A DNA stretch of 8,536 bases from Deltaproteobacteria bacterium (GTDB taxonomy: Bacteria; Desulfobacterota; Desulfobaccia; Desulfobaccales; 0-14-0-80-60-11), in the NCBI GenBank assembly GCA_019308625.1, contig JAFDHU010000037.1, positions 1-8,536 of the forward strand, written 5' to 3'. Every line of letters starts with the position of its first letter. Position 1 is the first letter of the stretch. Below, piece by piece: positions 1 through 7,073 of the stretch. The position numbers were made by a program, and so were the translations under genes. The notes below the pieces were generated by a model, which was not told the DNA's origin, searched no databases, and saw nothing but the letters and a program-made list of their open reading frames with translations.

Positions 1-13
1 TACAGTCGCTAGC

Positions 14-334
14 TTAATGGGCTTCCTTAGGCACCGGCAGCGGGGCGAATTTCGGAGCCAGCTTATGGTATTTGAGTCCAAAAGCCCTCATCTCAAAGGC
101 CTTGGGATTGAAAGCCTTGGTCAGTTCTACTTCCTCAGGGGTCAGAATCCGAACGATACCGAATTGGTCAACTACCGCGAAACGCTCACCTTTGGCTAGA
201 CAAGAAGCCACAGTTTCTTCACCCTTGAGCTCCTTTTTGGAGATGCACAGGAGCTTTTGGGCCATGGCGCCGGAGGCGATAAACACAACAGCCACGATCG
301 CCAATATCAAACCTGCCACCAATTTCGACCGCAT
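14..334 (-). CDS. Small exported protein of unknown function
   Basis: 106 codons from ATG (332-334) to TAA (14-16). A strong Shine-Dalgarno AAGGAGG (341-347) lies 6 bases before the ATG and fixes the start. The N-terminus is a standard Sec signal peptide: MRSK, a hydrophobic stretch at about residues 5-22, then a likely signal peptidase I site after AMA (residues 23-25). The mature protein would be about 81 residues, basic, with two cysteines (30 and 45) that could form a periplasmic disulfide, and a proline-rich tail ending PLPVPKEAH. I recognise no domain or enzyme motif. There is no heme CXXCH motif and no lipobox. It is transcribed away from the hdrA operon from its own promoter, so a shared function cannot be inferred from operon structure. 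Gene reality is well supported by start signals and signal peptide; function is unknown. Confidence 0.8.
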   Translation of the reverse strand: MRSKLVAGLILAIVAVVFIASGAMAQKLLCISKKELKGEETVASCLAKGERFAVVDQFGIVRILTPEEVELTKAFNPKAFEMRAFGLKYHKLAPKFAPLPVPKEAH

Positions 335-417
335 ACTTGTCCTCCTTCTTTAATTTGTTTCCGGCTGCCCCCTATACCAGTGAATCAAAGTTGCACCGGA
401 CCACAAGGACTAAGCCT

Positions 418-445
418 AGTATAATGCTGGCACTGTGATTGTCAA
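418..445 (-). promoter_or_regulatory. Sigma70-type promoter of the small exported protein gene
   Basis: Read on the minus strand: perfect -35 TTGACA (plus-strand 440-445), a 16-base spacer, and -10 TATACT (418-423, 5 of 6 matches to consensus). Initiation near 410 would leave a leader of roughly 75 bases before the ATG at 334. This is the best promoter match in the window and suggests strong, possibly constitutive expression. Transcript mapping has not been done; the call rests on sequence match and position only. Confidence 0.7.
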
Positions 446-519
446 CCTATTTGTTCACTTTGGCTTTGGAAACTTCCAGGGTTTTAGGGGCCTAATCCTC
501 CCCTCTGGCCACAGTATCA

Positions 520-572
520 CCTGGCCGGGGAAAAGCCAGATCGGAAGGCTTTGGCCCGCTTAACCGGCCAGG
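520..572. repeat. Nested inverted repeat upstream of the hdrA promoter
   Basis: Outer arms CCTGGCCGG (520-528) and CCGGCCAGG (564-572) are perfect 9-base complements. Inside the 35-base loop a second perfect pair, AAAGCC (532-537) and GGCTTT (547-552), can form its own hairpin. The element ends 30 bases before the predicted -35 of the hdrA operon. It could be a regulator-binding site, a structured RNA on either strand, or chance in GC-rich DNA. Its location upstream of, not within, the predicted hdrA transcript argues against an attenuator for hdrA. Confidence 0.4.
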
Positions 573-601
573 GAAACTAGCCCAGACCCCCGCATTTTTT
601 C

Positions 602-631
602 TTGACGGGCGTAAAACCATTATTTTATAAA
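602..631 (+). promoter_or_regulatory. Probable sigma70-type promoter of the hdrA-mvhD operon
   Basis: -35 TTGACG (602-607, 5 of 6), an 18-base spacer, and -10 TATAAA (626-631, 5 of 6). Initiation near 638 would give a leader of about 87 bases before the ATG at 725. A weaker alternative further down is TTGATT (662-667), 17 bases, TAAATT (685-690). The assignment is based only on sequence match and position before the first gene. Confidence 0.55.
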
Positions 632-724
632 GTTCCGGAGGGCTCTGACTGCCGCTTATTGTTGATTTTTTCACAATATTTGTCTAAATTAATGTATGGA
701 AATATTTCAAGATAGGGGAAAAAG

Positions 725-3700
725 ATGGCCGCAAAAAAAGGTGGTAAACATCCAACAGGAGCCGTAATGGTGGTGGGCGGCGGCATCGCCGGGATGCAGG
801 CCGCGCTGGATCTGGCCAATTCCGGATACTATGTTTACATGGTGGAAAAAAAATCAGCCATTGGCGGGGTGATGGCCCAGTTGGACAAGACCTTCCCCAC
901 CAATGACTGCGCCATGTGAATTATCAGCCCCAAGCTGGTCGAGGTCGGCCGGCACATAAATATAGAAATCTTCGCCCCGGCAGAAGTCATCGGCATTTCC
1001 GGTGAACCGGGAAATTTCACCGTAACGGTGGCTCAGGAGCCCCGCTTTATAGACACCACCAAGTGCACCGGGTGCGGGGCCTGTACTGATGTCTGTCCCG
1101 TGGAATTGCCCAACGAATTCAACCTGGGGCTGGATGCAGTCAAGGCCATTAACCGTCTCTATTCTCAGGCTATTCCTTCCACTTTTGTTATCAAGAAGTA
1201 TGATCGGGCCCCCTGCACCCTGACCTGTCCGGCGGGCATCAATGTGCAGGGCTATGTGCAACTCATCAAGCTGGGCAAGTACAAGGAGGCGGTGCAACTG
1301 ATTATGGAGCGCCTGCCGCTGCCCGGGGTCCTGGGCCGTATTTGTCCTCATCCCTGCGAGGAGCAGTGCCGGCGCCGGGAGCTGGACGAGGCGGTGGCTA
1401 TTTGTGCCCTGAAGCGCTTTGCCGCCGATCAGGTGAACCTGGCAGATTTGGCCCCACCGCTTTCGGAGGCCCGGCCGGAGAGGATCGCCATTATCGGCAG
1501 CGGCCCGGCGGGCCTTGCTTGTGCCTACCATCTGGCCCTGAGAGGCTACCGGCCCACCATCTTTGAGGCCCTGGAAAAGCCAGGGGGCATGCTCCGGGTG
1601 GGCATTCCCGACTACCGGCTGCCTAAGGAGGTCCTGGATCGGGAGATTGACTACATACTCGGCCTGGGAGTGGAACTGAAAACCGGAGCCGCCCTGGGTC
1701 GGGATTTTTCCCTGGATGACCTGTTTGACCAAGGCTTTAAGGCAGTGTTTCTGGGCTTGGGTTGCCATGTGGGCAGGCCCCTGGGCATCCCCGGAGAGGA
1801 GGCGAAAGGGGTCATTCAGGGGGTGGAGTTCTTAAGAAAGATAAACCTGGGGGAGCCCCTGGAAGTGGGAAAGAAACTGGCGGTCATCGGCGGCGGCAAC
1901 GTTGCCATTGACGTGGCCTGCACCGCCCGCCGGCTGGGGTCCCAGGTGACCATTGTTTACCGGCGCTCCCGGGAGGAGATGCCGGCCTTCCATCATGAAA
2001 TCGAGCAGGCCCTGTGCGAGGGAGTGGAGATTGTCTATCTGGCGGCGCCCCTGGAGGTGGTCACCGACGGGGCTGGTCGGGTGACAGGGCTGAAGTGCCA
2101 GAAGATGGAGTTGGGAGAGCCGGATGAATCCGGGCGGCGGCGGCCTGTGCCCATCCCCGGGGCAGAGTTTGAACTGGCGGTGGATATGGTGGTGCCAGCC
2201 ATCGGCCAGTCTGCGGCCTTGGGGGCCTTGGCCGAATGGGGGGTTAACATCAGCCGCCGGGGCACCATAGAGGTGGATGAACTCACCTATCAGACATCCC
2301 GGGAAGGGGTATTTGCGGCAGGCGATGTGCACACCGGCCCCTGGATCGCCATCGAGGCGGTGCGAGGCGGGATTGAGGCGGCAGAGTCCATTGATCGCTA
2401 CTTGCGGGGGGCGGATCTGGCCGAAGGCCGCGAGGTGAAAAGGGAAGTCCAGGGGCACTGGCGGGAGATTCCCAAGGACGAGAAGATCCGGCCTCGGGAG
2501 GTCATGCCCACCTTGCCGCCGGAGCAAACCTGTGCCTGCTTTGACGAGATCGCCTTAGGGTTCAATGAGGCCCAAGCCTTGGCCGAGGCGGCCCGCTGCC
2601 TCAACTGCGGGGTGTGCTCGGAGTGCATGGAATGCGTGCGGGTCTGCGAGGCCGGGGCCATCGATCATGCCCAGAAGCCCCAAACCCATGCATTGAAGGT
2701 GGGCGCGGTCATTGTAGCTTCAGGCTTCAAGCCTTACGACCCCTCCAAATATACTGCCTACCATTACACCGCCTATCCCAATGTCATCACCAGCATGGAG
2801 TTTGAGCGCATTCTGGCGGCGGGAGGCCCCTTCGGAGGGCATCTGGTTCGGCCCTCGGATCACAAAGAGCCTGCCAAGATCGCCTGGCTGCAGTGCGTGG
2901 GCTCCCGGGACTTGCACCACTGCGACAACAGCTACTGCTCCTCGGTATGCTGCATGTACGCCATTAAAGAGGCCATCATCGCCAAGGAGCACAGTCACGG
3001 ACCTCTGGATACGGCCATCTTCTTTATGGATATGCGCACCCCGGGCAAGGAATTTGAAAAGTACTACTGGCGGGCCCGGGATGAGTTCGGAGTCCGCTTC
3101 ATCCGTTCCCGGGTGCACAGCGTGGATCCGGTGGCAGGCTCCGATGATGTAGCCATCACCTACTTGCGGGAAGACGGCCAGCTGATCACCGAGGTGTTTG
3201 ATCTGGTGGTGCTCTCCGTGGGGCTGGAGGTGGATGCCGGACTAAAGGAGCTGGCCAAGGCGCTTCAGATCGAGTTGGGGGAAGGTAATTTTGTCAAGAC
3301 CTCCTGCTTCACTCCGGTTTCCGCCAGTCGGGAAGGCATTTACGTCTGCGGTGCGTTCCAGGCCCCCAAAGATATCCCGGAGTCGGTGATGGAAGCCTCA
3401 GCCGCAGCCGCGGCGGCTGCCGAATTGCTGGCCCCAGCGCGAGGCACCCTGGCCAAAACCAAACCGGAGTTTCCGGAGCGGGATGTTTCCCAGGAGCCGC
3501 CTCGCATCGGGGTGTTTGTTTGCCATTGCGGTATCAATATCGCCAGTGTGGTGGATGTGGAAGCGGTGCGGGATTATGCTGCCACTCTGCCTTACGTAGA
3601 GCATGTGGAGACCACCCTGTTTGCCTGCTCCCAGGATACCCAGAAATTAATCAAGGAGCGCATCCGGGAACTCCAACTGAATCGCATTGTGGTGGCCTCC

Positions 3701-5200
3701 TGCACCCCACGGACCCATGAACCCACTTTCCAGGAAACCATCAAGGAAGCCGGCCTGAACAAATACCTCTTTGAAATGGCCAATATCCGCGATCAAGGCG
3801 CCTGGGTGCATGCCCATGACCCGGAAGGGGCTACCAAACGGGCCAAGGATCAGGTGCGCATGGCGGTGGCCAAAGTAGCCCTGCAGCCGCCTCTGAAAGA
3901 GTTTGACTTGCCGGTTACCAAGGCCGGTCTGGTCATCGGTGGCGGGGTGGCTGGCATGGAAGCCGCGCTGGGCTTGGCTGGACAGGGATTCAAGACCTAT
4001 CTGGTGGAGAAAAAGGACTTTCTGGGCGGACATGCCCGGAAGCTCAACCGCACCTGGACCGGGGAACCGGTGGCCCCCTACCTGGAGGACCTGGTAAAGC
4101 GGGTGGAGTCTCACCCTTTGATTGAAGTGTTCCTCAACTCCGAGGTGACCAAGGTCAAGGGATTTGTGGGCAATTTTGTCTCTACCGTGGACACCCAAGG
4201 CCGGGAAACCGAAGTGCAACACGGTGCCGTCATCATCGCCACCGGTGGCCACTCCTTCAAGCCCACGGAATACCTTTATGGCCAGAACCCCCGGGTGCTG
4301 CTGTCCCTGGAGATGGATCAGGCACTGCGGGAGAAGAACCCGGTGGTCACCCAGGCCAAGACTGCGGTCTTCATTCAGTGCGTGGGTTCCCGGGAGCCTG
4401 ACCGCCCCTATTGCAGCCGGGTGTGCTGCACCCATTCAGTGGAAAGCGCCCTGGCCCTGAAGCAGCTCAATCCCGACATGGAGGTCTTTATCCTTTATCG
4501 GGATATGCGCACCTATGGCCTGCGGGAAAACCTCTACAAGGAGGCCCGGGAAAAGGGCGTGATTTTCGTGCGCTATGACCTGGAGAACAAGCCCCGGGTG
4601 GAGGCCCTGGAGGACGGCCGCCTGAAGGTCTCAGTCATTGACCATATTTTGGGCATTCCCCTGAACATTACTGCTGATGTCCTGGGGCTGGCCACAGCCA
4701 TCGTCGTCAAGGACCAAGAACCGCTGGCCGCCTTGTACAAGGTGCCTCTGACCAGCGACGGCTTCTTCCTGGAGGCCCACATGAAGCTGAGGCCGGTGGA
4801 TTTCGCCACTGATGGCGTTTTCATCGCTGGTCTGGCACACTACCCCAAGCCTTTGGAAGAAGCCATTGCCCAGGCTAAGGCTGCAGCCTCTCGGGCTGCC
4901 CTGGTGCTGAGCCAGGATGCCATTCGGGCTGGCGGCGTGGTGGCTGAAATTGACCCGGTTCTGTGCGTCGGCTGCCAAGCCTGCGTGGGGGTTTGCCCCT
5001 TCGGGGCTATTGAATACAAGGAACGGGAGGATGTCTGCGAAGTCAACCAGGCTCTGTGCAAGGGCTGTGGCACCTGCGCCGCCAACTGCCCCTCTGAATG
5101 CATCACCCTCTTCGGCTTCAGTCACCGGCAGATCTATGCCCAAGTGGATGAAGCTCTGGCCGACTTGGAAGAAGCCTTGGAAGAGGCGGCGGGAGCCTGA
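725..5200 (+). CDS. hdrA: Tandem HdrA fusion flavoprotein with inserted GltD/NfnB-like module; selenoprotein
   Basis: 1491 residues, reading through UGA codon 65 (917-919) as selenocysteine. AGGGGA (714-719) precedes the ATG by 5 bases. Module 1 starts with an FAD Rossmann motif GGGIAG (18-23) and the HdrA signature TNDCAM-U (C62, U65). A [4Fe-4S] motif follows (C114, C117, C120, C124). Next comes a complete GltD/NfnB-like unit: cysteines 164, 168, 207, 211 and 215, an FAD site GSGPAG (258-263), and an NAD(P) site GGGN (389-392) with YRRSREEMPA. A cysteine cluster (625, 628, 631, 634, 637, 641) leads back into HdrA sequence with QCVGSR (C724) and YCSSVCC (C738, C742, C743). Module 2 starts with VCHCG (C933, C935), then FAD motif GGGVAG (1072-1077), QCVGSR (C1219) and YCSRVCC (C1230, C1234, C1235). 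Two C-terminal [4Fe-4S] motifs end the protein (C1414-C1424 and C1445-C1455). The known role of the family is flavin-based electron bifurcation in the cytoplasm; NAD(P)H linkage here is inferred from the inserted module. It heads an operon with mvhD. HdrA is typically about 650 residues, so this is a double-length fusion. Confidence 0.93.
917..959 (+). promoter_or_regulatory. UGA selenocysteine codon with bacterial SECIS-like hairpin in hdrA
   Basis: The UGA at 917-919 sits in the same frame as coding sequence on both sides, and the codons after it continue the conserved HdrA sequence (I-I-S-P-K-L-V-E-V-G-R-H). Downstream, GCUGGUC (934-940) and GGCCGGC (947-953) form a 7-base-pair stem including two G-U pairs, closing the loop GAGGUC (941-946). 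The loop carries the GGU element seen in the E. coli fdhF SECIS loop, and begins 21 bases after the UGA, within the range usual for bacterial SECIS elements. UUAU (921-924) and AUAA (956-959) could form a short lower stem. Ordinary UGA stops are used for hdrA itself, csrA and fliW, so the code is not globally reassigned. HdrA with Sec at this DCxxU position is known from methanogens and deltaproteobacteria. Confidence 0.92.
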
Positions 5201-5234
5201 CTTCTTAAGCCTGAATCCGGAAAGGGGTTGACAC

Positions 5235-5657
5235 ATGGCTGAAAAGGAATTTGAACCGAAAATTATCGGGTTCTTCTGCAACTGGTGCACTTACGCGAGT
5301 GCCGACCTGGCGGGCATCAGCCGCTTGCAATATCCGCCCAATATCCGGGTAATCCGGGTAATGTGCTCCGGCAGCATCTCCCCGCATCATGTGCTGCGGG
5401 CTTTTCAGAAAGGTGCTGATGGCGTGCTTATCGGGGGCTGCCACATCGGCGACTGCCATTATCTCCGGGGCAATTATATGACCATCAAGCGGGTCCGTTT
5501 TCTGCAGGACCTGCTGAAGTTTACCGGTTTTGAGCCGGAAAGGCTGCATCTGGAATGGATTTCCGCGGCCGAGGCCCCCAAGTTTGCGGAAGTGGTGCGC
5601 AAGTTCACGGAGAAAATCAGGAAAATGGGGCCCTCCCGCCTCAAGCAGGCGGCTTAG
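5235..5657 (+). CDS. mvhD: MvhD-family [2Fe-2S] electron-transfer subunit
   Basis: 140 residues, ATG to TAG, about the normal length for the family. AAAGGGG (5221-5227) lies 7 bases before the ATG. The sequence has the family signatures CNWCTYASADLAG (C15, C18), VMCSGSISP (C44) and GGCHIGDCHY (C69, C74). In methanogens MvhD links the [NiFe] hydrogenase to HdrA through a [2Fe-2S] cluster; in bacteria the same subunit links HdrA to hydrogenase, formate dehydrogenase or other partners. Some methanogen homologues (VhuD) carry selenocysteine; this one uses cysteine throughout. The gene starts 34 bases after hdrA, and the next gene follows 29 bases later, so the three are very probably cotranscribed. 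No hydrogenase or formate dehydrogenase gene is in the window, so the partner that docks here is not shown. Confidence 0.93.
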   Translation: MAEKEFEPKIIGFFCNWCTYASADLAGISRLQYPPNIRVIRVMCSGSISPHHVLRAFQKGADGVLIGGCHIGDCHYLRGNYMTIKRVRFLQDLLKFTGFEPERLHLEWISAAEAPKFAEVVRKFTEKIRKMGPSRLKQAA

Positions 5658-5686
5658 GGGGATTATCCGAGCAAGAAAGGCATTCC

Positions 5687-6499
5687 ATGGACAAGCTGCG
5701 TGAAAAAGTTCGGAATCTGTTGAAGGAAAATAAAGTGGCGGGCTACCTAGGCTACATTGAAGGCGAGGGGGGTCATCCTCTGCCTCACTTCTTTACCAAG
5801 GAGCGCCTGGAGGAGGTGGAGCGGGCCATCGTCCCTCCCGATAATGCCCGCTACCCTTTGGATAAAATTTTGGAGTCCCTGGCCGCTGCCTACCCGGACG
5901 AGACTTTTGCCATCCAGGTGCGGGGCTGCGACGAACGGGGCCTCAATGAGCTCTATAAATGGGGGCAACTGGACCCGGACAAGGTGGTGCTGGTGGGGGT
6001 GGCCTGCACCCAGGCCCAGGCCGACTACTGTGAATGCCCCGCTCCCTGGCCTTCGGTCATTGACTACGGGGAAAAGTGCGAACCGGTGCTGCAGAGCCGC
6101 CGGGTGTCCCGGATTGAGGCCTTGACCCAGGAAGAGGCCTTTCAGGAGTGGCTGGGCCACTTTGAGCGGTGCATCAAGTGCTACGGCTGCCGGGATGTGT
6201 GTCCCATGTGCTTCTGCAAGGAATGCAGTCTGGAGCATCCGGAGTTGCTCTCCACCGGCAAGGTCCCACCGGATGTCATTTTCCAGTTGGTCCGGGCCAT
6301 CCACATGGCCGGACGCTGCATTGACTGCGGCCTGTGCGAGGAGGCCTGCCCGGCCCACATCCCTTTAAGGGTGCTTTACAAAAAGGCCAATCTGCTGGTG
6401 AAAGACCTCTTTGCCTACGAAACTGGTTCTCCGGTGACCGGCCCGTCCCCCTGGAAATCCCTGGGAGAAGAGGTCACCCTGGAACCCAAGCCCATGTAG
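5687..6499 (+). CDS. Cysteine-rich 4Fe-4S dicluster protein of Hdr-MvhD operons
   Basis: 270 residues. The ATG at 5687 is chosen over an in-frame ATG at 5555 because AAAGG (5676-5680) stands 6 bases before it and the upstream one lies inside mvhD. There are two ferredoxin-type motifs: C162, C165, C168, C172-P, and C211, C214, C217, C221-P. Between them is a PMCFCKEC segment (C175, C177, C180). The N-terminal half, with PLPHFF (31-36) and RGCDERGLNELYKW (79-92), has further cysteines at 81, 107, 115, 117 and 131. It recalls the iron-sulfur accessory proteins encoded beside HdrA and formate dehydrogenase genes (FdhB/FrhB-like beta subunits), but at 270 residues it is short for a full FrhB. The helical C-terminal segment after the second cluster (ADIPLR-like AHIPLRVLYKKAN) resembles HdrC-type proteins. 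Inferred role: electron wire between the HdrA/MvhD core and an external carrier or enzyme. There are no membrane segments or signal peptide, so it should be cytoplasmic. The family placement is from memory and moderate. Confidence 0.9.
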   Translation: MDKLREKVRNLLKENKVAGYLGYIEGEGGHPLPHFFTKERLEEVERAIVPPDNARYPLDKILESLAAAYPDETFAIQVRGCDERGLNELYKWGQLDPDKVVLVGVACTQAQADYCECPAPWPSVIDYGEKCEPVLQSRRVSRIEALTQEEAFQEWLGHFERCIKCYGCRDVCPMCFCKECSLEHPELLSTGKVPPDVIFQLVRAIHMAGRCIDCGLCEEACPAHIPLRVLYKKANLLVKDLFAYETGSPVTGPSPWKSLGEEVTLEPKPM

Positions 6500-6522
6500 T
6501 TGGCAAACTCTAAAAAGCACAC

Positions 6523-6550
6523 AAGGCGGACTTACGGGGTCCGCCTTTTT
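6523..6550 (+). terminator. Intrinsic terminator of the hdrA-mvhD operon
   Basis: AAGGCGGAC (6523-6531) and GTCCGCCTT (6539-6547) form a perfect 9-base-pair stem with a 7-base loop, running into TTTTT (6546-6550). It lies 24 bases after the last stop codon of the operon. On the minus strand the same stem is followed, after 6 bases, by a five-T run (plus-strand A-run 6512-6516), so it may also stop fliW transcription weakly. Confidence 0.88.
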
Positions 6551-6602
6551 ATTCTTCCAAACCAAGACCTGAAGCGGGTGGGCCTGAGCGATAATCTCGC
6601 TT

Positions 6603-7073
6603 TCAGCGGTCCAAAAGACGGTGTTTGTGGCTGTATCGGGGGTCTTCCACAATCACCTGCCTGCCCCGGCAGTTTTTGACATTGATGACCACCGGGCCCA
6701 TGAGGTTGGCGGTCATCTCCTGGGGCTGGCCCGGGGGGATGGTGACAATGACCAGAACCTTGAGATCCTCGGCGCTTTCGGCTTCCAGTTCTTTCATGAT
6801 TTCGGCCCAAGGCTCCGGCCGGTACTCCGGCACGATGTGCCCGGGGTCCAGAACCACGAAGGCCAACTCAGGGTCGTCCAGGCTTTGGAGCCACAGAAAA
6901 GGCGAGCCTGGTTGATGTTCGATCAGGACATAGCGGTGCAACCGGGAAAAGCCCAACAACCCCGGCACCAGATGGATGATCTGGTCCTCCCGCACGGCAA
7001 AGGAGCCGAATCGGCGGCTGTTGACCACCACCGTGCCTGATTCAGCCGGGGTTTTTTGGGGATTCGGCGCCAT
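6603..7073 (-). CDS. fliW: FliW flagellar assembly factor, CsrA antagonist
   Basis: 156 residues, ATG (7071-7073) to TGA (6603-6605); the family is usually about 130-160. AAGGA (7082-7086) is 8 bases before the ATG. Family motifs are clear: VPGLLGF (36-42), PFLWLQSLDDPELAFVV (58-74), a conserved DPGH, VIVTIPPG (108-115) and TANLMGPVVIN (121-131). FliW binds flagellin and, when flagellin is exported, is freed to bind CsrA and relieve its repression of flagellin mRNA. The gene overlaps the end of csrA by 32 bases in another frame, a common arrangement that suggests translational coupling. It is the last gene of the leftward flagellar cluster and converges on the hdrA operon. Confidence 0.95.
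   Translation of the reverse strand: MAPNPQKTPAESGTVVVNSRRFGSFAVREDQIIHLVPGLLGFSRLHRYVLIEHQPGSPFLWLQSLDDPELAFVVLDPGHIVPEYRPEPWAEIMKELEAESAEDLKVLVIVTIPPGQPQEMTANLMGPVVINVKNCRGRQVIVEDPRYSHKHRLLDR

Larger units (their letters stand above)
335..724. other. Divergent intergenic region between the small exported protein gene and hdrA
   Basis: A 390-base gap with no convincing gene. It holds the leftward promoter (418-445), a nested inverted repeat (520-572), the rightward promoter candidate (602-631), and two short AT-rich palindromes (673-683 and 699-708) in the hdrA leader. A short T-run (595-600) is not directly preceded by a strong stem, so I do not call a terminator. Short reading frames in this gap lack ribosome-binding sites and coding character. 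Confidence 0.6.

Noticed and set aside
573..600. Terminator suggested by the T-run at 595-600
   Set aside because: No stable stem directly precedes the T-run, and no gene reads into it from the left on the plus strand.
725..919. A separate 64-residue protein ending at the UGA, or hdrA broken by a nonsense mutation
   Set aside because: The frame continues without interruption into conserved HdrA sequence, the position is the known HdrA Sec site, and a SECIS-like hairpin follows. A pseudogene would not explain all three.
854..1768. 304-codon open frame on the minus strand, and similar long minus-strand frames at 1832-2527, 3647-4435 and 4631-5290
   Set aside because: They are antisense shadows of hdrA codon bias in GC-rich DNA; they have no recognisable domains or start signals.
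3395..3421. Run of alanine codons in HdrA as a possible repeat expansion
   Set aside because: Alanine-rich helices at this point, the end of the first flavin domain, are common in the HdrA family, and the codons are mixed rather than a simple repeat.
1028..5200. hdrA starting at the internal GTG at 1028
   Set aside because: No ribosome-binding site stands before it, and this start would delete the first FAD-binding motif and the DCxxU signature.
5555..5686. Upstream in-frame ATG extending the dicluster protein by 44 residues
   Set aside because: The extension lies inside mvhD, reads as low-complexity out-of-frame sequence, and the ATG at 5687 has its own ribosome-binding site.
5747..6358. 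203-codon open frame on the minus strand
   Set aside because: It is antisense to the two-cluster iron-sulfur protein, whose cysteine motifs make the plus strand the coding one.
6587..6601. AGCGA-loop-TCGCT hairpin just after the fliW stop as a terminator
   Set aside because: Only 5 base pairs with no T-run on either side. The hairpin at 6523-6547 is the better candidate.
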